From Apoda limacodes (lineage: Eukaryota; Arthropoda; Insecta; Lepidoptera; Limacodidae): DNA of 64,000 nucleotides. Below, piece after piece: positions 22,491 through 33,129 of this stretch. The stretch spans positions 32,567,521 to 32,631,520 of the forward strand of contig OX291544.1 in assembly GCA_946406115.1 (NCBI GenBank). Direction: 5' to 3'. The position numbers were made by a program, and so were the translations under genes. How positions within the stretch are numbered: position 1 is the first letter of the stretch; each line of letters begins with the position of its first letter. The notes under the pieces are model-generated. The model did not search any database. It was not told where the DNA came from and worked only from the letters and a program-made list of their open reading frames with translations.

Positions 22491-22610
22491 GAAGCACCGC
22501 AAAGCACCCCGAGTCAAGGAACATCGTCGCCGATTCTTAGGGTACTTCTTGAAGCACCGCAAAGCACCCCGAGTCAAGGAACATCGTCGCCGATTCTTAG
22601 GGTACTTCTT
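22491..22610. repeat. 60-bp exact tandem duplication at the edge of a palindrome
   Basis: A 60-bp unit starting gaagcaccgcaaagcacccc is present twice without mismatch (22491-22550 and 22551-22610). A third diverged partial copy begins at 22632. Confidence 0.9.
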
Positions 22611-23261
22611 GAAGTCCTCATGTTGGCAATCGAAGCACCGCAAAGCACTCCCAGTCAAGAAACAACGGCGAACTTTTTCTTATGTCGGGCCTCAGTAATG
22701 TGTTTTGATAACAGTGCCCAGTATGTGTAGTATTTCTATGCGCCAAAAATGTGAGATGTCTTGTACAGTTTGTTTATACTAACATAATTACGTCCCGTAT
22801 GTCGAATCTTATATTTCGTTTCTGTTTAGTTTAATGATAACTTGATTTGAATGTACAGAATTGGGACACGTCAGAACTAGTCGAGCTTTTTGAATCAGGT
22901 CACAGTAAAATATTCATGTATTTCAAGTTTACAAACTATTGTAAAATAAGACTTACTAATAATAAGTAAAGTAGATAAATGTAATTAAATAGTGAACAAG
23001 TATGTCGGTGGTGGCCAAACAGAAACGAAATATAAGAGTAGAAATACTGGACGTAATTACAACGTAAATGCAAAGTATAAATAAATTGTTTTAGACGGCT
23101 CACATTTTAGGCGCATAGAAATACTACACATACAGGTCACTTTTATTAAAACACATTAGTGAGGCCCGACATAAGAAAAAGTTCGCCGTTGTTTCTTGAC
23201 TCGGAGTGCTTTGCGGTGCTTCGATTGCCAACATGAGGACTTCAAGAAGTACCCTAAGAAT
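22593..23261. mobile_element. Long near-palindrome (fold-back element)
   Basis: The left arm 22593-22827 and right arm 23017-23261 are inverted copies. Outer blocks are attcttagggtacttcttga and its complement; inner blocks include 'atatttcgtttctgttt'. The outer halves are very similar and the inner halves are more diverged. A 189-bp AT-rich spacer lies between. No transposase is encoded. The minus-strand frames repeat a peptide with CFDCQHEDFKKYPKNRRR; I cannot say whether that is captured coding sequence. Confidence 0.75.
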
Positions 23262-23374
23262 TATGATGATCATCAGTGAGTGAGTGACGAAATCGGGGTT
23301 TTCAGATATCAATAAAATAGTATAAGAGCTATGCAATTGAAACTTTATATGTTTAATAACTCCAAGTACCTGGG

Positions 23375-23668
23375 GACCGAGCTTTGCGAGTTTTTTTTTC
23401 TATTGTCAAGTAGCTTAAGTGTTGCTTAAAAACGCCATCTATTGTCGAGTTGCTGTGTCGGTAAAAATAATAGTATTACTACTTGTCAATAGATGTCAGG
23501 AAGAGTCATGTTTTTTAGTTCATCATTGCCTGAAAACACAAACAACGTTTTCTAAAAATGAAACCTAGCTAGATCGATTTATAGCCCTTGAAACCCCCTG
23601 CGTACTAAATTTCATGAAAAGCGTTCGTGCCGTTTCCGAGATTCAGATTATATATCATTTATATACAA
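23375..23668 (+). mobile_element. SINE starting 'gaccgagctttgcgag'
   Basis: The head matches a common lepidopteran SINE start. The 3' block is 'actaaatttcatgaaaagcg', 'ttcgtgccgtttccgagatt' and then 'cagattatatat'. No coding capacity. Confidence 0.65.
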
Positions 23669-25165
23669 TAATTGCTCACTTAAAGGTATTCAATATTGAC
23701 ATCATATTTCGAGAGTTTTGTTTATTTGGTAAAATCCAAACCTAAGTTATGAGGGTTCAAAAAAACGACGCAGCGCTTCGAGAAATGGTATGTAGTGCCC
23801 TTGTTCTTCGCTTTACTCGTGTTGGCGGGGGCACTACCGTGAACCCAGATTTACAAAGAAAAAGCCCGTGGGAGTAATTAGGTTTTAGTAATCGTTTTCC
23901 CTAGATACTGTTTACGAGTAAGTATGATGAAAAAAATATGCCAGTTATCAGAGTATTTAGGTATACGTAGGTCCCGTTATCGCCCAAAGCTTTGTCTTTT
24001 AATATAATTTTATCATAAACATTAATTTTAGCTCCAGTATGGAGTTAAGTGATGCTTAATAACTCCTAAACTTAGTTCAATAAGTGGTTAGATAATGTTT
24101 CGTGAAGAGTTTTGTCAGGGCGCGCGGGCGTGAGGTATTATTACTTATCATTTATTATTGTAAGTAAATTTGACATCTGAGAAATGATTCACTTTTATCT
24201 TGTTTGAAATGATACTTGTGATATCTAAAAGTCCCTAGCCTTATGCCACCGGTCGATAACAAACCGAAACTATCTATCGACTATTTTAAAGGATATTTAC
24301 TAAGAGCTTGCTAAATGACACAAATAACCATTACAAAGATACATACATTACGAAGTAAGTAAGCAAACGCATCTGACCCCGACATTACGACAGCGACAGA
24401 CGGATAAACATACAGCTGATAACATAACAATGCGCGTACACCGCACGAAATATACAACAAACAACAAACTGGCACACCGCCTGTTTAGTTGTCACCGTCC
24501 GCGTTGTCACTGGTCACTACGGCGAATCCTTAAAACAATCGACCGAAGGAGCGAAGCGAAAGCATTTGTCAAGCGCTGTCGATGTTGCACAACTCGCAAT
24601 GTTACACGGAAAATATTTTCAGTAGTAGGTAACTTAACTGATTTACGCACAGCAGTAACCTTACAATAATTTAAATACGTATCACTAATTAAGAGATAAT
24701 TTTGTTATTAGTTTAAGGTACCAGACGGCGCTGTGTTATTTGTTCCAAGATTTTATTAAAAAACCTTCTGGTAGTTTTCAACCAAGTAATTATATCTGTT
24801 GTATGGTTATGATTTTAAAATCGACACGTGAGGTATGACACGACACTGAGCATTAATAACTAATTTTACAAATTCTGGTCTGTCTGAAATTTGATCGAAG
24901 AAGCTACGAAAAGGTAACACGGATTTCGATCACAAATACAGACTACATATATGTATGTATATACTATAATATGCATCGCGTTATTAAGATATTATATTTC
25001 GATTAAGTTTCCTTGGGAATACATTTTCCTAGGGGCGAAACTGCGTGTTTCATTATATAAAATAAGTTTTTCAAAATTTTATAGTTTCTGTAGGAAGCTC
25101 TTAAATAGTTGCAAATGACGCTTTACTGTTTTATTAAGTATGGTCTGTATTGAAATAGATATATA
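23669..25165. other. Intergenic; CpG-richer block at about 24340-24665
   Basis: The block contains an open frame at 24430-24669 that is Arg/Cys-rich and unrecognised, and it ends at a possible donor, gtag|gtaact. It may be a 5' untranslated exon or promoter of an unseen gene, but nothing confirms it. Confidence 0.25.
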
Positions 25166-25733
25166 GCTCTGTGCTGTCTCCTACACTGTTTCTACTGCAT
25201 AACAATAACATGTTGGACATCAACATCAGACATTGCTATGCAGATGACAGTACTGGAGACGCTTATTACACGGGTCGTGCAAACATCCCTCGTTCCGTTG
25301 TGAAGGAAAACCGCGGAGAACTTGTGTCGCAAATCAAGCCATTCTGTCTAAGGTCTCTGACTGGGGATAGAAAAACTTGGTCCTAATCAACCCTACAAGC
25401 CTTCATCGCTAAGAAAACCCCATTCACTGTGGTCCCACAATTCCGGAACACTCCCTTGTCCATTTCCAAGAGCATTGTAATCCTTGGTATTGTAATCATT
25501 GTAAAACTTCCTCCCGCGAACGCTTGGGTTGTGGAATGAGCTCCCTGCCAAGGTTTTCTCTAAGGACTACAGTATGGCGTTCTTCAATAAAGAAGTCATT
25601 AGATTTTGGAAGGGTTCGCAACGCGCGGGTGATACCCCTCCCCTGGTGTTGTAAGCGACTATAGGCTACGGTGACCGCTTACCATCAGGCAGACCGTAAG
25701 ATATTTTGCCACCTTAGTGGTATAAAAAAATAT
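25166..25733 (+). pseudogene. Retrotransposon family A, internally deleted copy
   Basis: The left part encodes the RT catalytic region: LSPTLFLLHN, then the box CYADDSTGDAYYTGRANIPR, where YADD holds two of the catalytic aspartates. After about 25500 the sequence jumps to the C-terminal region ('gaatgagctccctgccaagg', NELPAKVF codons) and ends with the family's 3' UTR and A run. Relative to the 37 kb copy, several hundred bases are missing between the two parts. It is the only copy here that retains an intact YADD. Confidence 0.8.
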
Positions 25734-25740
25734 AGTACTA

Positions 25741-26002
25741 ACTAGCTTTTGCCCGCGGCTCAGCTTGAGCTAAATACGGTTATCGGTGTGTGATTTCAAC
25801 CGTAAGTCCTAGATTATATTAAAAAAGTGAGACATAGCACCAAGTGGATTTTTTTTATGTAAATTATGTATATTGTCTGTGGAATCAGAATAAAAAATAG
25901 CCTATGTCCTTCTCCGTCAGCTATCAGCTAACTTGTTGCTCTACCTACAGCGACGGTAAGCAATAACAAACAAACAGATCTTCACATATATATATTGGTT
26001 TA
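25741..26002 (+). mobile_element. RTE-type SINE
   Basis: It begins actagcttttgcccgcggct, the standard start of this SINE class, directly after the family A tail. It has the internal block 'aatagcctatgtccttctcc' and an AT-rich tail ending near 'attggtttagattaa'. Confidence 0.7.
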
Positions 26003-27372
26003 GATTAAAGACACACTTGTACTACACACAAAAGTTTTAATGGCTATCTTTCCTCCGTTTTTTCTAAGTCGATTTTCTGATTGTGAAGTTAAGAAGAGCA
26101 TTATCGCTATATCTTCTAACGCTGTGGGGAGTGACTGCATTAGCCGTAACATGATCCTTCCTATCCTTGACATTATTATTCCTATCATCACAAATATCCT
26201 TAATCACTCTATTGCCTCTGGCGAATTTCCAGGTTCCTGGAAAGATTCATTAATTATTCCCTTGCCGAAAAAAGCAAATTCTGTCTGTTATTCCGATTAT
26301 CGTCCCATATCCATCTTACTATTCCTTTCTAAAGTTCTTGAATCTCTTGTTCATGAACAGCTGTCTCATTTCCTCCCTAAAAATAACTTACTAAATCCCC
26401 TTCAATCTGGTTTTCGTCCTGGACATAGAACGGTTACTGCACTTGTCAAAATCTCTGATGACATTCGTCTCGGTATAGAAAACAGAAAAGTCACAGTGCT
26501 AACACTATTAGATTTTAGCAACGCCTTTAACACTGTTGACTTTGATATACTACTTTCACTTTTAAGTTCTCTTAACATATCTCCAACAGCAATCGACTGG
26601 TTTCAAAGTTACTTGCGTGGGCGCCGGCAGCGGATCAAGGTAGATGATTCCTTCTCTACTTGGTGCTACACCAATGCTCGTGTCCCACAAGGTGGCGTGT
26701 TGTCTCCACTTCTCTTTGCTATTTTCATTAATAATATAACATCTAATTTATCTTCTCTCTACCATCTATATGCAGACGATCTTCAAATATATACTCAGGC
26801 TCCAGTTATTGAACTAAGAAGTGCAGTTGCGATTATAAATAACGATCTCGCTCGCATTATGGATTGGAGTACCTCTTACGGTCTAAACGTAAATCCAAAT
26901 AAAACGCAACTTATCATTGTGGGTAGTTTAAGAATGATATCTAAGATTAATTTACAAAATCTTCCTAAAGTGAGTATTAATGGAACAGTCATTCCATATA
27001 GCGAGGCTGTAAAAAACTTGGGCATCATCATAGACCAGACATTTTCGTGGGAACCACAATTAAAAGAAGTTAGCAGAAAAATATTTGCTACAGCTAAATC
27101 TATTAGCAGATTGCGTAACTTCTTGCCAATTGCCACTAAAATTGCATTGGCTAAATAACTACTGCTACCTGTCCTTGATTATGCGGATGCCAGCTATATT
27201 GACCTTACTGCGGAGCAATTACATAAGCTTGAGCGACTCCAGAACCTATGTATTAGATACATATTTGGTTTACGTAAATATGATCATATATCCGAATTTC
27301 GATTAAAACTCAAGTGGCTCCCAATTCGCCTTCGCCGGAATACTCATTTTCTGTTTCTTCTCTACAAAGTCA
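26003..27372 (+). pseudogene. Jockey/CR1-like reverse transcriptase, 5' part (interrupted)
   Basis: The frame from 26040 gives 372 residues of non-LTR reverse transcriptase. Visible RT blocks are YRPIS (87-91), QSGFRPGHRT (122-131), LLDFSNAFNTVDF with the first catalytic Asp (158), LRGRRQRI (192-199), VPQGGVLSPLLF (215-226) and LYADDLQIY with the catalytic Asp pair (246-247). A TAA at 27156 ends the frame early. The same frame then continues with PVLDYADASYIDL to about 27370, where a family B element is inserted. The endonuclease domain and the whole 5' end are missing. The core motifs are intact, so the copy is fairly young, but the stop, truncation and insertion make it dead. It would copy its own RNA into DNA at a nicked target if intact. 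Confidence 0.88.
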
Positions 27373-28168
27373 AAAAAGTCAAAGTCAAAATGCTTTATTC
27401 AAATAAGGATTATACAATCACTTTTGAATCGTCAAAGTTATAAAATATTATTTTTTGAACCCTCCCACCTTCCCGCCGGTTCACAATGTTGTTGATTTCT
27501 ACCGAGAAGAATCCGGCAAGAAACTCGATAGTTACTCTTTTAAAAACACTATCAATAATACAAATAAACTAAAAAACCAATTAATGTTTAAAATAAAAAA
27601 TTTTTAGTCGTACAATTTTATGTTATTTCCATTTTAATTTGGTTTACCTATGCATCCTGTAATTGAGCATCATCAGTCCCAAGGATTTTTATCATTTACA
27701 TAGTCTGAAATATTGTAGTATGCCTTTTTACAAAGTACCTGCTTGATAAAAGATTTAAATTTACTTATTAATAGATTTTGAATTTTATTGGGAACTTTGT
27801 TGTAAAAGTGTATACATTGCCCCATAAAAGAGTTACTTATTTTGTGTCGACGTGTATTATGCACCAACAGCTTATTTTTACTTCTAGTATTTACTTTGTG
27901 AACGTCACTTTTCTTGCTGAAACTATTGATATTTTTATGTACATATAAAAGATTTTCATATATGTACTGCGACACTAAAGTTAAAATTTTTACTTCCCTA
28001 AACCTATCCCTCAGAGATATCCTAGATCCTAATTTATAAATAGCACGAATTGCCATTTTCTGTAACAAAAATATTGTATTTACATCAGCAGCGCTACCCC
28101 ACAATAGGATACCATATGTCATTAAACTATGGAAATAGCTAAAATATACTATTTTTGCAGAGTCGACA
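27370..28168 (-). pseudogene. Retrotransposon family B, nested inside the Jockey/CR1-like copy
   Basis: The minus-strand frame 27673-28176 encodes the RT C-terminal region (YFHSLMTYGILLWGSAAD, FLLQKMAIRAIYKLG, NSFMGQCIHFYNKVPNKIQ). The 3' UTR contains AATAAA and ends in a short TTTGAC tandem tail at 27370. The element is 5'-truncated. The flanks 'tctctacaaagt' and 'tgtcttacaacgt' look like an imperfect target-site duplication of the host codons for YKV. Confidence 0.85.
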
Positions 28169-28813
28169 TCAGTCAATTGTCTTACAACGTACTGTTCAAT
28201 CCGTCTACTCCGTTATACTTGAAAGAGCGTTTCAATTTTATAGGGTCTACAGCTCATCGCGCCACTACAAACATGATGCTGAAAACCCCAACACATTATT
28301 CACAAGCATATAATGAGTCATTCACTGTCACAGCCATAAGGCTATGGAATAGTTTACCCTTTGATGTCAAAAAAGCACAAACTTTAAGAATATTTAAAAA
28401 TCTCGTAATCACACATTACTTAAAAATTTAAGCTGTCTCATCAACACTGTTTATTCATCTATATTATTTAAGATGTATGTAGTTTGTGTATTTATTTTTT
28501 TATTATGTATTTGATATATATATATTTATTTTGTTTAGATGTTTGTACGTATTAGTATTATTTATTATTCATATGTATATAAATTTAGTTATTGCTATAA
28601 ATGTATATATTATTTTACTTTTTTTTTTCTTATATTGTTAAGTTTCAGTTAGCACATTCTACTCAATAATTTTATAAAGTCTCCTCTACCCAAAGGTTGT
28701 CTGGAAGAGATCGCTCATTAGCGATAAGACCGCCAATTTGTTATTTCTTTTATTGTTTTAATTGTTTTGTATTCTATATGCGCAATAAAGTATATTATTA
28801 TTATTATTATAAT
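28165..28813 (+). pseudogene. Jockey/CR1-like reverse transcriptase, 3' part
   Basis: This continues the host element beyond the nested insertion. The C-terminal codons read LFNPSTPLYLKERFNF and AIRLWNSLPFDVKKAQTLR, stopping near 28431. The 3' UTR holds the hairpin tcgctcattagcga (28711-28724) inside 'gtctggaagagatcgct', a 3' signature I know from many insect non-LTR elements. AATAAA follows at 28793, then a TTA microsatellite tail. Confidence 0.85.
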
Positions 28814-29751
28814 AGTGTTAGTATTGCGTGTATACACTTGGTTCACAAGCTAGGTATTCATTGGTAGGAAAAATAAATAAAATACTTAATTGTAAAATAG
28901 AATTTAAAAGGTAGAATTTTGATGGGTAATCGAGCGCATGATGTAAGTTAGATCATTTGACACGGCACTGATCCCGCGCGCCAGGGGCGTGGTGCAGGTC
29001 ATGGGCGGAAGCGGACATGGCTCTTGAAACATGTCTACAAAGAATATATATCTAACGAAAAGATGCGACACTGACACATGTCTGCTTGTAGATTCGCTCT
29101 TAACTATGTGTGCGTGTTAAAAAGAAGCTGGTGTGGGTTGAGCGGAGCGCCGCTATGCACCACCGTGCTGGGGCCCAGCTAAGGGCCGTTTTACATATCA
29201 TTGGCGTTTTAGTGCTGGTTACACAAAAAGATGCTCCATGGGCCAGCTAGTTAGTTATAGGTATAATTTCTTACAGGCTCATAGTCGTAAATAGTTCCCT
29301 TATACACAGGCAAAGCAAGCAGTAAGACCATAAGTATAAACAATGCCCAGGGGCTTTCTACTTACTATTAATATTCATTAAATTATAGACCGAAAATCAA
29401 AGAAAGCAAAATGTTTTGACAATAATTTATTATTTTAAATAGATAAATCATGGCTGCATATCGATCTCCCCCTCTACATTGATAGCTGTAAGTAATATGT
29501 ATTTTAAATAAAATTTAAGCCTAAAATTAAGTTTTTTAGTTTCAAATGTGATAAAAAACATTGTACACGGGCAGTACATGGAGTTTATTGTGGACGGTCT
29601 TGAGTAGCCAGACTTGTGAATTGGTGGGGAAAATGTTTGCGAGTAGGACTTACCCCTCGCGGGCCGCTGATGTACTTGCATACATTTTACGGCCGAATTT
29701 ACGAGTTCTCGAGACCGTTCCCAATAAGCTCAAAAGCGCAATAGTACATTG
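28814..29751. other. Intergenic
   Basis: Mixed composition. The stretch at about 29668-29735 ('atgtacttgcatacatttt', 'ttcccaataagctc') resembles 51474-51537, so it is probably part of an unnamed repeat. No gene was recognised. Confidence 0.4.
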
Positions 29752-31450
29752 AAATGTTACATGAACTTTGCATGTGTTAGAGGATGCAATTTTATTTTTG
29801 GGACATGTGTGGGGGTCAATTGAAGCTTAACCTCAAGTTTGAGGGGTCGCCGCCCTTGTCATCCGGCCACCAACTTGGAAAAAGGGGTGAAAACACTTTT
29901 TTCGCGGTATCTCGGAAACTATGCGTCTTACAAAAATTCGTAAAGACATAATTCGTAGAAAATGTTTTGCCTACAAATATGTTTATATAAATTTTTGCCC
30001 TAAATTCAAAATTAAAGAAGTTATAATCAAAAAAGGGACAAATTTTTTATAAAAAATTTCTTTTTTGGTTATAACTTTTTTTATACTTTTTACAAAAAAA
30101 TTACTTCAGACCAATCTTATAGTTGATCTTTTGAGGAAAATTTTTCTCTATAATTTTTTTTAATTTCAGTCATTTAAAACGCTGTTACAGCGCTCCAAAG
30201 TTGACCGGTTTCGTCAATGCTCATGAGAATCCGGTCAAACTGAAATGTTTAACTTAAATTTGTTTTTTTATTGTAAATATATTTTAAAATTTTTTTTGTT
30301 AAATTCGTACAACTTTACTTATTCATTCCTAACTCTTTTCCCCGCCACCTATGAGGTAGAGTCTGTAGGCGCGTTTTTCTTTACGTGACATCCTGAATTA
30401 GCTGGTGGTACCGCGCTATTGCTGAGTGAGAATGTCGATCCATCTTTGCTCACTCTTTTTGGAGAACGTTTTTTCATAGTTTTCATCTGAAATGCTCTAC
30501 AGTATGCCTCCATTGTTCTGAAACATGCAGCAACATTATGGAAATGTCAAAGTTAATGGAAGAAAATGTATTCGAAAATGAACTTCCAACTATGACTCCA
30601 ATTTTAACTCCATTCATTCCTTAAAAGAATTTTCCTCAAAAGATACATAAAAATATCAATAGTTTCAGCAAGAAAAGTGACGTTCACAAAGTAAATACTA
30701 GAAGTAAAATATTTCAGACTATGTAAATGATAAAAATCCTTGGGACTGATGATGCTCAATTACAGGATGCATAGGTAATCCAAATTAAAATGGAAATAAC
30801 ATAAAATTGTACGGCTAATTTTTTTTTATTTAAAACATTAATTGTATTTTTAGTTTGTTTGTATTTTTGATAGTGTTTTTAAAAGAGTAACTATCGAGTT
30901 TCTTGCCGGATTCTTCTCGGTAGAAATCAACAACATTGTGAACCGGCGGGAAGGTGGAAGGGTTTAAAAAATAATATTTTATAACTTTGATGATTCAAAA
31001 GTGATTGTATAATCCTTATTTGAATAAAGCATTTTGACTTTGACTTTGACTTTGATTATCTACAAGATTGGTCTGATGTAATTTTTTTGTAAAATGTAAA
31101 AAAAAAAAGTTATAGAGCAAAAAAGAAATTTTTTATAAAAAATTTCTCACTTTTTTGCTTATAACTTCTTAAACTTCTAAATTAGGGCAAAAAGTAATAT
31201 AAACATATTTGTAGGCAAAATAATTTGCTACAATTATGTTTTTACGAATTTTTTGAAAGACGCATCGTTTCCGAGATATCGCGAAAAAAGTGTTTTAACC
31301 CCTTTTACCAAGTTGGCGGCCGGATGACAAGGGTGGCGACCCCTCAAACTTGCGGTTAAGCTTCTGTTGACCCCCCACACATGTCCCAAAAATAAAATTG
31401 CGTCCTCTAACAAATGCAATATTCGGTCCTTAAATTGTAACATTTCGATG
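29752..31450. mobile_element. Fold-back element with ~400-bp inverted arms
   Basis: The left arm is 29752-30168. The right arm is 30622-30645 plus 31066-31450, split by a family B insertion. Matching blocks in opposite orientation include 'ttttatttttgggacatgtg', 'cttgtcatccggcc', 'cctacaaatatgtttatat' and 'gattggtctga'. The central 450 bp (30169-30621) is single copy and has no recognised ORF. The arms look old, at roughly 80-90 percent identity by eye. Known classes with arms this long are fold-back/MULE-like elements and Polintons; I cannot assign it. Confidence 0.75.
30646..31065 (+). mobile_element. Retrotransposon family B copy inside the fold-back right arm
   Basis: It begins in the codons for HKNINSFSKKSDVHKVNTRS, then skips most of the C-terminal region by an internal deletion to 'tatttcagactatgtaaatg'. 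It continues through the 3' UTR ('gtttcttgccggattcttct', AATAAA) to a TTTGAC x3-4 tail at about 31060. Confidence 0.85.
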
Positions 31451-32561
31451 GACAAATGAGAGGGTATTTAGAAGCCTGAGGCCGAACGCCAAATTTGTAA
31501 CTGTCATTTTCAACTGCAGTCAAAAAATAAGTTATATAGGTACTATAGAATCCTAAACGTTTCTTCGAGATGGGAATATAAGTTCTGTCAGTTTACGGAC
31601 GTCAGTCCGGGTCAATCATAAACTGAAAGGGTTCGACGCAAAGATAATTCGAAGTTCATCAATTTATAGTTAGCAGGTCAATCATAAAATTGTACATAAC
31701 ATTTAAGTCACACAGCAAACAATACTTACGTAGCGTTTACAATACACAATAAAATAAATATTACAAGTTGGCGGATTGCCAAACGTATTCGCGACCTGGC
31801 ACTCGTCGGCACCATTATATTGAGTACTATGGTATTCTATTACTATTTTACGTACGTTTAATAAATAATTAGTTAAATACATCATTACTTGCACAATATT
31901 ATAGTAATTTTATTGCTGGTCGTATGTGGTTTGATGGTACTGAATATTAACAAGCGCTCTCTTTACGCTGTGGTCATTGCCGAACGCGCCTTGAAGGCGA
32001 TAAGTCAACTTTTATCGCCTTCAAGGCACGTTCTGCAATGACCACAGCGCAAAAAGATCTTAATTATCGCTATTGTTTTTTATTGATCTGTGGTTTTGCA
32101 TTTATTGCATGTCAAACATAATATCAAATACAGGAAATACAATAAAATTTGGCAGTTTACTGTGTCATTTTTGGCCGTAGAAGGCATTCCAAATCAAAAG
32201 TTAGCTAGCGATAGAAGCTAAGCAAAAATCAACTCATAAGAAATAAATCAATAAAAATAATATCTAGGTAGGTACATACTCGTATATATCAATCAGTTTT
32301 TGTTGTCACGTACTTCATAGAAACAAAGATAAACGGTGAAAAGGCACTTTCATTTTATGCACAACGCAGAAAATGGGTCATTTTGCTGTTGTAACAATAT
32401 GAAGTCGATAACTCACGTTTCTGCATAAGTATATAGGTTTATAACCCTAGTTTCTACTTCGACTGTATTGTGACGTCACATCTTTAGTAATTATATTTGC
32501 GCCAACGATGAATTTTAGTTTTAATTTGAACCATAATCTAAGTTATAATACTAAATATGAC
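31451..32561. other. Intergenic, contains a strong hairpin
   Basis: No gene was recognised. The small minus-strand frame at 31703-31894 is unsupported. Confidence 0.4.
31966..32049. ncRNA. 84-nt near-perfect hairpin (miRNA-like or mini-MITE)
   Basis: The arm 31966-32003 starts cgctgtggtcattgccgaac; the arm 32012-32049 is its complement with only two mismatches in 38 pairs. The loop is gtcaactt. Size and loop fit a pre-microRNA or small hairpin RNA, but the near-perfect pairing along all 38 bases fits a tiny MITE equally well. No promoter is visible. Confidence 0.4.
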
Positions 32562-32747
32562 TTGCACTACAACAAAACAGTTATGTGTTGAATAAAACAC
32601 ACAGCGTTGAGTTGAAGAAAGCTGTTGTGAATAAGCCCTTTAAACTTTATAGTCTATGTAAAACTTACCAAACTCTCACGGTTTACGTATCTATGCTCCT
32701 TTAATCACTTGGAGGCGCCATCTTCTGGCATCTTTTGACAGTTCATA
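32562..32747. repeat. DIRS-like 3' inverted terminal repeat
   Basis: The segment 32602-32747 ('acagcgttgagttgaagaaa', 'gctgttgtgaataagccctt', 'agtctatgtaaaacttacca', 'gccatcttctggca') is the inverted copy of 35137-35299. The outer 40 bases (32562-32601) differ from the other terminus, as expected for DIRS elements. Confidence 0.85.
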
Positions 32748-32779
32748 GAGTCTTCAGCTCACCAGCAAGGACATTGCTG

Positions 32780-32878
32780 CAACGCTGTGTGTTTTATTCA
32801 ACACATAATACCTGTTTTGTTGTAGTGCAAAACAGTCATATTATGTACCTTTCTAAAACACACAGCGTTGAGTTGAAG
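32780..32878. repeat. DIRS internal complementary region
   Basis: The first half (32780-32830, from caacgctgtgtgttttattc to 'ttgttgtagtgcaa') is the complement of the left outer terminus 32562-32608. The second half (32841-32878, from 'ttatgtacctttctaaaaca' to 'gagttgaag') is the complement of the right outer terminus 35279-35316. A junction of both termini in inverse orientation is the template used to circularise DIRS elements. Confidence 0.85.
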
Positions 32879-33129
32879 ATCTGTTTGGTATCTACTGGTG
32901 ATTAAAACAAACGCTATGATGAAAGAGAGTTTAACAAATTGTATTATCACAAAACACAGAATTTTCAATAAGGTAACTCAAATTAAAAACATAAATAGTA
33001 CTTCTTTCTAAATAACTGATGGATAAAATATTTAAATTATTAAACATAAACTTAAACTTCTTTAAGATGATCATAACAAAATCATTCAACTAAATTCAAC
33101 AAGAAAATGACAAAACAAAAGGATAAAAT

